Positions 56,473 through 64,000 of a stretch of DNA of 64,000 nt are shown in pieces. The translations under genes were made by a program, and so were the position numbers. The stretch is from positions 91,527,501 to 91,591,500 of the forward strand of contig NC_091251.1 in NCBI RefSeq assembly GCF_042477335.2. Direction: 5' to 3'. The notes under the pieces are model-generated. The model was not told where the DNA came from. It was given only the letters and a program-made list of their open reading frames with translations, and did no database searches. The DNA comes from Ovis canadensis. Lineage: Eukaryota; Chordata; Mammalia; Artiodactyla; Bovidae. Within the stretch, counting starts at the first letter, position 1. Each line of letters opens with the position of its first letter.

Positions 56473-58586
56473 AGAGAAAAATTATTTTTTTCTCAGTTCA
56501 ATCAAACTTCTTGTGTATTAATAATATTTGTTGTCAGTGTTTTCCCAGGTCTTTCCCATGCATCAGTGTGTTTTTGTTTTTGTCGTCACATTGAGCAGTC
56601 TTATGAGATTTCGTTTTATTTTTAGAAAGGACTCATACAAAAAGAAAAGCAACTTGGTCTTGTTTTCCGAGATTGAAGGAAGTAGCATCAATGGAGTATT
56701 GCTTGTTATTACCCCTATGCAAATAAATTTAGGAAAGGGAAACCTGTATGCCACTGGCATAATGGTAACGCCGCAGCATTGTTCACTGGATCTTCCATCC
56801 AAGTATCTGGGTTTTGTATTGTGATTCTTATGGAGGAGGGGCTTAGAAGCATTTACGGCATGCTCCCAGTGAGGTTGGAGGTAAGTGCTAGTGACAGCTA
56901 CTCTGTATTAAGTGTGCTAACATCATATGCCTACATGATAGTAGTAGTAGTGGCAATGCTGTCTTCCAGAGAAGGATATTGAACTTGCTTAGTGTCACAG
57001 AGCCACGGCTTAGAGGCAGGAAGCTTTTAGACATCTTGTCTCAGTTGTCAGGACTTGAAGAATCAAGTTCATATTTGAGTGAAAACTCATATTTGAGTTT
57101 TCTTGATTATTGTTACTATTACTGTCACTTAGCAGCAGATCATGTAGTAGGTAAACTGACATCAGGAAGTGTCTCCTTGAAGCAGGTTTATTTGTAAGAA
57201 TATGGAGAAAGCCTTTATTGCTTCAACAAGAGTTACTTTGTGCCCCATGATGTTTCATCCCTTCAGTGCTTACAGCTTTGAAGGGGTCAGTCTTATAATA
57301 AGAGATGCATCTTTCATTTTTTAGGAAACTGCAGTTGATGTTTTTCAGTACAACTTGAGCATGTATAAGGGAGATTGAAATAAACAATCTTCAGTATTAA
57401 AAGCTTTTAAAATTATTGGCATGTATTTAGTTGAACCAAGCAATTTATTGACTGTTTTTGTGGGCCAGGAAAGAAAAACCATTTAACTACCTTGCTATCT
57501 GCCAAGAAAACTAAATTGACTTCAAAGTTGCACTACGCTGATAGCTCAATGGCACTGAGTACAAACTGCTGTTTTAATTAATACTTCCGGTCAGTCCTTT
57601 GGCTTAGCTACAGACGTAAAGTTGTAAAATGAGAGAACACCAGACAAATGGCATTGCACAGTTCATGCCTCTCTTGAGTAAATATTTCACTTGTTCAACA
57701 GATATTATTGCTTTGGGAACTCTTTTCATCTTGAACCACATGTGAAATTTGTACTTCTTCATTTAAATATAGCTTTTCAGTGATTTTCCATAAGCAAAGG
57801 AGAGAACTTGTCAGCATTTTGACTTTGACATGTATGCTGTTCTGAGATTAAATAACAAGTTGTGAAGTTGTGTGAAAGAATACAGCTGTACAAATAACAT
57901 GGGGCCACCTCTCAAGTATTTGAAATAAATTGAGTCTAAAATGATTTAGGTAGTTTAAAAAAAATTTTTAAAGAAAAATTGAAACTATAACCCATGGCAG
58001 TTATGCTTATTTTTTTGACTATTAGATTTTTTGTTTCCTTCAGAAGTGTTCCCTCTATAATTAGGTGGCTGTGAGAAAGTTACTACACGTTTATCAAGCT
58101 GATCAGTTACATAAAATAAATAATCTTCATATCACTTTGCTGGAGATTGAAGCAGTGACTAAATAGTGATTGAAACAGTGCTGAAGATTGAAACAGGTTT
58201 TGAACTCCTTGGGAAAAAAAAGATGTCATTTAAGGTATTTGCATTAATGAGACAAATGACTGCATTGCCTCACATTTACTGTGGTGGAATCCTATTATGT
58301 CCTTATTTTATGTACTTTAATACCCCTTGAACCAAAGGATAAATTCTGAAATCAAATAACCACTGAAAATTCTAGATATGGTTACACTTTTAAGGGACAT
58401 GTTAGGCCTATTTCCCAACACAAATGTTCTAAAGAGGTTCCAGAGCATTTATATATTTGTTGATATTAAGGGCCAGTTGAATGGCAGGTACCAAGTCCCG
58501 AGTGTCTTGTATGAATCTGGGTTTGTATGAATCTGGGTATTTAATTCATTCTCTGTGTATATGTTTAGGGAAGAATCTTTTATGTG
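56473..58586 (+). other. SLC39A9: SLC39A9 intron 1, no feature
   Basis: About 2.1 kb without a recognised gene or clear young repeat. A faint MIR trace is at 56,960-57,005. It forms the loop between two opposed BovB copies. Confidence 0.45.
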
Positions 58587-58593
58587 TCAAGAT

Positions 58594-59117
58594 CAGTTCA
58601 GTTCAGTTCAGTCACTCAGTCATGTCCGACTCTCTGGGACCCCATGAATCGCAGCACGCCAGGCCTCCCTGTCCATCACCATCTCCCGGAGTTCACTCAG
58701 ACTCACATCCATTGAGTCCGTGATGCCATCCAGCCATCTCATCCTCTGTCATCCCCTTCTCCTCCTGCCCCCAATCTCTCCCAGCATCAAAGTCTTTTCC
58801 AATGAGTCAACTCTTCTCATGAGGTGGCCAAAGTACTGGAGCTTCAGCTTTAGCATCATTCCTTCCAAAGAAATCCCAGGGTTGACCTCCTTCAGAATGG
58901 ACTGGTTGGATCTCCTTGCAGTCCAAGGGACTCTCAAGAGTCTTCTCCAACACCACAGTTCAAAAGCATCAATTCTTCAGCGCTCAGCCTTCTTCACAGT
59001 CCAACTCTCACATCCATACATGACCACAGGAAAAACCATAGCCTTGACTAGACAGACCTTAGTCGGCAAAGTAATGTCTCTGCTTTTGAATATACTATCT
59101 AGGTTGGTCATAACTTT
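58594..59117 (-). mobile_element. BovB 3' fragment, antisense, with target-site duplication
   Basis: 524 bp from cagttcagttcagttcagtc to cataactttt. Flanked by tcaagat at 58587-58593 and 59118-59124. Inverted relative to 55,915-56,464 and 49,157-52,467. Confidence 0.93.
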
Positions 59118-59474
59118 TCAAGATACTAGTCTATAAACTAAGTATTCAGCAGTAAATTAAAAACAAGTTTCTGCCTTCACAGAACTTAAAGTTTTGGTGT
59201 AAGGAGTTCCAAGAACAAACATAGGTTTGTCTAACTTAGTTAAATAACTTAGTTAAGCATAGGAGGTTTAACTTCATTTGGTAAATAAATGTATGTACTC
59301 TAATTTCAAAGTAGACTGAAAACATAATACAGTAATTTTAGCTCACACTGCCTTTCCTTTGAGGAAATATTACAAAGTGAGATGATTTACTCAAGTTTAC
59401 CTCAGAAATCTCTGTTTCCAAATTCTCAAATTCTTTTTTTTCTGACTCTTTAAAATGATATTGTAATACAGGTC

Positions 59475-59687
59475 TTGGGCTTCCCTGATGGCTCAGTGGT
59501 AAAGAATCTACATGCATTGGCTGACCTGAGTTTGGTCCCCAAGTCAGGGAGATTCCCTAGAGAAGGAAATGGCAACCCACTCCAGTATTCTTGCTTGGGA
59601 AACCCCATGGACAGAGAAGCGTGGTGGGCTACAATCCATGGGGTCACAAAAGAGTCAGACACGACTTTGCGAAATCTAAACAATAAC
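59475..59687 (+). mobile_element. Bov-tA SINE
   Basis: gggcttccctgatggctcag, tggtccccaagtcagggaga and atggggtcacaaaagagtca. Flanked by aatacaggtc and aatacagatc, a slightly decayed duplication. Confidence 0.9.
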
Positions 59688-60224
59688 AAATACAGATCCC
59701 ATTAGCCATAATCTGAATCAGATGTCCAGCAATAGCAGAATGGATAAACTGTGGTATTCTTATAGCTAATATCGGTCAAGTGTCTATGAGCGTTTTTATG
59801 CAAGTTTTGGGGGAGACATGTGCTTTCATTTCTCCTGGTAAATACCCAAAAGTGGAATTGCTGGCTTAACTCTATAAGAGACTACCCGTTTTCTGAAGTG
59901 AGTGTGTCATTTCATGCTCTGCCCAACAGCATGTGGGAGTTCCAGTTGGTCTGTATCCTTGCCATCATTTAGTGTTGTTGGTCTCTTTAATCTTAGCCAT
60001 TCTAATGGGTGTGAAGAAGTATCTCATTATAGTATAAATTTGCATTTTAGTGATGACTAATGATGTTGAACATCTTTTATCTTTTCATGGGCTTACTGGC
60101 CATTCATATATCTTTTGTGAAGTATCTGTTCAGTGTTTTACCTAAGTTTAATTTTTAACTTTAATTTTGTCTCTTACTGAGTTGTAATCATTCTTTATAT
60201 TTCAAATGCAAGTGCTTCGTCAGT

Positions 60225-60900
60225 GGCTTAGGTTGGGTTCCCCAGAATACAGACTCTAAGAAGGTTTGCAGAAAGGTTTACAGGAAGTTTATTGGGTGGT
60301 GGTCTTGGGATAACCAAGTGTTAGTTGCTCAGTCATATCTGATTCTTTGTACCTCCATGGACTGTAGCCCATCAGACTCCTCTGTTCATGGAATTCTCCA
60401 GGCAAGAATACTGGAGTGGGTAGTCATTCCCTTCTCCAGAGGATCTTCCTGACCCAGGGATCAAACCTGGGTCTCCTGCATTGCAGGCCGCCACGTGAGC
60501 CACCAGGGAATAAAACCTATGAAAGAATGAGCAGGATTAAGCAGATGAAGAAGTTGAGCTGTAATTTGGTTGCAGTGGAGGCCTCAGATCACTCCACAGA
60601 AGGCACTGAAGCTTTATGGCCCTTCTGAGATATTCTGACTTGAGGCTTTGTACCTGCATCTACATAGCAGCAAGTTGGGCTAGTCACTGGATATGGACTG
60701 CTCGAGGGGAGGGAATATAACTTTTAGGTTAGTTAGTTCCCTTTGGCCCAGGGGCAGTATCTCAAAGGGACTTAGCTGAAAGCCATCAGTAGGCAACATT
60801 GCCAGCACTTGGGGGAACAGGTGTCTCCAACCTGAAGGGGCCTGAGTGCATATTGTTACCATAACACCCACCACAAATATATGTATTTCCAGTACAGGTA
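60225..60900. mobile_element. Unidentified repeat inserted in L1
   Basis: Sequence between the two halves of the old L1, starting near ggcttaggttgggttcccca and ending near ttaccataacacccaccaca. The placement shows it is an insertion and the ends look LTR-like, but I cannot name the family. It contains the Bov-tA at 60,317. Confidence 0.4.
60317..60509 (-). mobile_element. Bov-tA SINE
   Basis: agtgttagttgctcagtcat, gtagcccatcagactcctct and the head cgtgagccaccagggaa; part of the head is missing. Confidence 0.9.
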
Positions 60901-61149
60901 TATGTACTTTCTTCCAGTATGTAGCTTGCCTATTCATTTCTTAATGGATCAGCAAACATTTAAAATTCTGATGTTGAATTTTTTTCTCTTAAAATTGTTT
61001 TTTGTGTCCTTGTGAGAAATCTTTGCCAACTCCAAGATTGCCAAGATTTTCTATATTTTTTTCTAACAGCCCTTGAGTTTTAGGTTTTATATTTAGGTGT
61101 ATAATCCATCAGGAATTAGTTTTCATGTATATGATGTGAGCTACCACCC

Positions 61150-62590
61150 AAGTAATTCTTGAAGGCAATTAGCTCTTTCTCTTTTAGGTACATCCCTTTC
61201 CTCTCTTCTCATCTTCCCTTAATTTGCAAAGCTGAGGCATCTTTCATTTCCATTTCCCAGAGTAGAGCATAGTCAAACGCTGAAAGGACAGTCTTCTTTC
61301 CTAGTAATTTATTCGTTAGTTTGAATTGTGGAGTTCTGAAACTAAGGCTCTCAAATGAAATGATAGTCCGGTGCAGTTTTACCCTTATTTTTGTCCTTTC
61401 TTTGCAGTAAAACTTGACATTCATGATTGTTTTAAGCAAAGGTGACTTTTATGAATTGTTTATTGAGAATGATGAAAAGACTAATTACTTGCCATGTCAG
61501 AGCTGTGTTTCCGTCTTGTGTTCTCCATACTCTGACAGTTGGTCTCAAATGAATGCTGTGATTAGCAGTGCTTTGGTGAGTTTAGTAACTTGGAAAAGAC
61601 AAACTCTTAGAATAGCTCAATATTAAACATTAAAATAGGAACACTAGCTGTTTGATGTCCTTTTCCCAAAATGCTTCAACCACATTCTCCTGTTGCCTCC
61701 TATATCTTCATAGGATGTGTAGAAATATTATTTTAAAGAAGAAAAGTTGAGGTGCTGACTTGTTAACTAATTTGAACATGGAGTTAGTTCTGCCTCCCAA
61801 GCCAATGCCCCAACCATTGGAGCATTTTTATACAAGTTTTATAGTTGTATACCATTAGAACGGAACCATTGGATGCGTTCAGAACTCTCTCAGTTTGTAA
61901 GTCATTAATAGCCATCCAGAATGTGTGAAGGGCTGACCTGGCCTAGATGCTTAGGGGATTCCCCTCTTGCTATAGGGCAAGTATTAGCTGGTGCTGACAT
62001 TGTAGCTATAGTTCCCCCATTTTCAATAGAGACACAATAGATATGGGTCCTTTCTTTCTTCCCAAACAAGGAGCAGGTAATATTTCTACTAGCTTTTCAG
62101 CTAAGAACCTCCCTTAGAGGCAGTACTTGTGTGTGTATACTCCCACAGCTTCACAGTTGCAGCTTCAGTAGTATTTCAGAACTAATACAGCCATTGTTAT
62201 TTTTGCTAATCTCATAAAAGAAACTAAAACAGAATAGGAAAGGCGAGTACGTGATATGCTGTTAAAATTATTAAAAGTTTTTCATAAGCAACATAAATGC
62301 CCTCTTGTAGTTTTAAAGATTATTTTTCATCCTGCCGAGACTCTAAGAAGGGTACATTGCTGCTTCAGGAAATTTTGAAACATAATCCTTTATATCCTTT
62401 ATGTCAAGATACAGTCTCCTAAGGAAATCTGAGTAAAAAGTAAAAACTGGTATTAGTGGATTAAAGCCATAGATCATTTATGGCATTGATTCTAATGATG
62501 GTTTCATAGATGTGTACTTCCAAATACGTAAAGTGGTATACGTTAAATCTCTACAGCTCTAGTATGTCAATCTTAATCGAGCATTTTTTT
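61150..62590 (+). other. SLC39A9: SLC39A9 intron 1, no feature
   Basis: Unique-looking AT-rich intron with no recognised gene or repeat. Confidence 0.4.
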
Positions 62591-62608
62591 TAAACTAGAG
62601 GACATTTT

Positions 62609-63121
62609 ATGCAAATCAAAACCACAATGAGGTACCACTTCACACCAGTCAGAATGGCTGCGATCCAAAAATCTGCAAGCAATAAATGCTGGAGAGGGTG
62701 TGGAGAAAAGGGAACCCTCCTACACTGTTGGTGGAAATGCAAACTAGTACAGCCACTATGGAGAACGGTGTGGAGATTCCTTAAAAAATTGCAAATAGAA
62801 CTACCTTATGACCCAGCAATCCCACTGCTGGGCATACACACCGAGGAAACCAGAATTGAAAGAGACACATGTACCCCAATGTTCATTGCAGCACTGTTTA
62901 TAATAGCCAGGACATGGAAACAACCTAGATGTCCATCAGCAGATGAATGGATAAGAAAGCTGTGGTACATATACACAATGGAGTATTACTCAGCCGTTAA
63001 AAAGAATTCATTTGAATCAGTTCTGATGAGATGGATGAAACTGGAGCCGATTATACAGAGTGAAGTAAGCCAGAAAGAAAAACACCAATACAGTATACTA
63101 ACACATATATATGGAATTTAG
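62609..63121 (+). pseudogene. L1 ORF2 C-terminal fragment, 170 codons
   Basis: Open from the truncation point to the normal stop: [80 protein letters not shown] and [12 protein letters not shown]. This is the family's cysteine-bearing C-terminal segment. There is no RT or endonuclease, and it has no stops because it is recent. Not a host gene. Confidence 0.93.
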
Positions 63122-63441
63122 GAAGATGGCAATGACGACCCTGTATGCAAGACAGGGAAAGAGACACAGATGTGTATAACGGACTTTTGGACTCAGAGGG
63201 AGAGGGAGAGGGTGGGATGATTTGGGAGAATGACATTCTAACATGTATACTATCATGTGAATTGAATCGCCAGTCTATGTCTGACGCAGGATGCAGCATG
63301 CTTGGGGCTGGTGCATGGGGATGACCCAGAAAGTTGTTATGGGGAGGGAGGTGGGAGGGGGGTTCATGTTTGGGAATGCATGTAAGAATTAAAGATTTTA
63401 AAATTTAAAAAATAAAAAACTAAAATAAATAAATAAATAAA
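62610..63441 (+). mobile_element. Young 5'-truncated L1 with perfect 19-bp duplication
   Basis: The last 0.8 kb of a ruminant L1, sense with SLC39A9. taaactagaggacatttta occurs at 62591-62609 and 63442-63460 without mismatch. It carries the ORF2 C-terminus, a 3' UTR with a G-rich polypurine tract (63341-63362, the usual L1 3' UTR quadruplex region), and a tail grown into (AAAT)n at 63420-63441. Confidence 0.96.
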
Positions 63442-63714
63442 TAAACTAGAGGACATTTTAGTATTAAACTAAATATGTTTTTTCATTGTATGAGTACTAC
63501 ATGTTCATTGCAGATAAATGAATGTTTTATAAATTATATATTACATATTATGTTTATAAACTATAAAGACAAAATTGTTAATGTTTTACACTTGTTCTGC
63601 TTATGTGTATGCTTTTTCAAAAGAACTATGAGATTATCGATACGTATTGTTTGCCAGCAGTTTTTTCCTCGTAGCAATATATCATGCCTTTTTAAAAAAT
63701 TAATTAACTTTATT

Positions 63715-63807
63715 TGTTTTGGGTTCTGCTGGATCTTCGTTGCTGCACGGGCTTTTTCTTGTAGTGAGTGGGGGCTGCTGTTTGTTGTGGTACACGGGCT
63801 TCTCATT
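63715..63807 (-). mobile_element. CHR SINE, truncated, fused to Bov-tA
   Basis: gggttctgctggatcttcgt, gtagtgagtgggggctgctg and gtacacgggcttctcattgc match the CHR long form. It stops abruptly at cgttggc, where Bov-tA sequence begins. Confidence 0.8.
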
Positions 63808-64000
63808 GCGTTGGCCACTAAAGCGTCTGCTTCCAATGTGGGAGACCTGGGTTCGATCCCTGGGTCGGGAAGATCCCCTGGAGAAGGAAATGGCAACCCA
63901 CTCCAGTATTCTTGCCTCGAGAATCCCATGGACGGAGGAGCCTGGTGGGCTACAGTCCACAGGGTCGCAAAGAGTCGGACACGACTGAGTGACTTCACCT
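63802..64000 (+). mobile_element. Bov-tA SINE, cut by window end
   Basis: aaagcgtctgcttccaatgt through gaggagcctggtgggctaca to cacgactgagtgacttcacc. The first 15-20 bp of its normal head are replaced by CHR sequence. Confidence 0.9.

Larger units (their letters stand above)
59735..61145 (-). mobile_element. Old L1 fragment, antisense, interrupted
   Basis: L1 3' region read in reverse: ggtaaatacccaaaagtgga, ttctaatgggtgtgaagaag, and resuming after an insert with ttgagttttaggttttatat and tttcatgtatatgatgtgag. About 670 bp of other sequence (about 60,225-60,900) splits it. Confidence 0.75.

Noticed and set aside
62609-63121. 170-codon protein with many Cys/Trp as a new gene
   Set aside because: It is the C-terminal end of L1 ORF2 in a young insertion with its duplication.
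1-64000. A novel defence, toxin or mobile gene system
   Set aside because: All long frames are accounted for by three host genes, LINE ORFs or chance; the content is ordinary ruminant chromosome.

Overview
The window is nuclear DNA from a ruminant (cattle, sheep, goat, buffalo or a close relative; the species cannot be fixed from the sequence). The evidence is dense ruminant and cetartiodactyl repeats: a near-full-length BovB (RTE) LINE and several BovB fragments, more than fifteen Bov-tA/Bov-A2 SINEs, and about ten CHR-type tRNA-derived SINEs. Older mammalian repeats (MIR, L2, MER1, MER5A, MER20, an MLT1 LTR, L1MA-like L1s) are also present. Three protein-coding genes are recognised from exon translations and splice sites. 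They follow the order I know from human chromosome 14q24: GALNT16 (+), ERH (-), SLC39A9 (+).

Layout. 1-4,617 holds the last three coding exons of GALNT16, which encode most of the C-terminal ricin-type lectin domain. A GC-rich 3' UTR follows, with a good poly(A) signal at 6,589. About 6.6-31.6 kb is intergenic and repeat-rich, with a 2.9 kb antisense BovB at 23.8-26.8 kb. 31.6-44.4 kb is the complete ERH gene on the minus strand: four exons, 104 codons, with exon 1 carrying only the start codon. About 44.0-45.1 kb is a CpG-rich, head-to-head promoter region with ETS- and YY1-type motifs. 45,484-45,579 is the first coding exon of SLC39A9 (ZIP9). The rest of the window is its first intron, which contains the longest BovB (49,157-52,467, with an uninterrupted 698-codon reverse-transcriptase ORF), more BovB pieces, and a 5'-truncated L1 with a perfect 19-bp target-site duplication.

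The genes are neighbours rather than an operon. GALNT16 is a Golgi mucin-type O-glycosylation enzyme, ERH a small nuclear RNA-processing cofactor, and SLC39A9 a zinc transporter. The only likely regulatory link visible is the shared ERH/SLC39A9 promoter block. I found no CRISPR array, prokaryotic system or new gene family. The notable points are repeat-driven: a splice acceptor whose pyrimidine tract comes from a SINE, a 28-32 bp BovB tail inside a 57-bp duplication, clustered BovB 5' truncation points, inverted BovB pairs in introns, strong G-quadruplex candidates, and an upstream ORF before SLC39A9.
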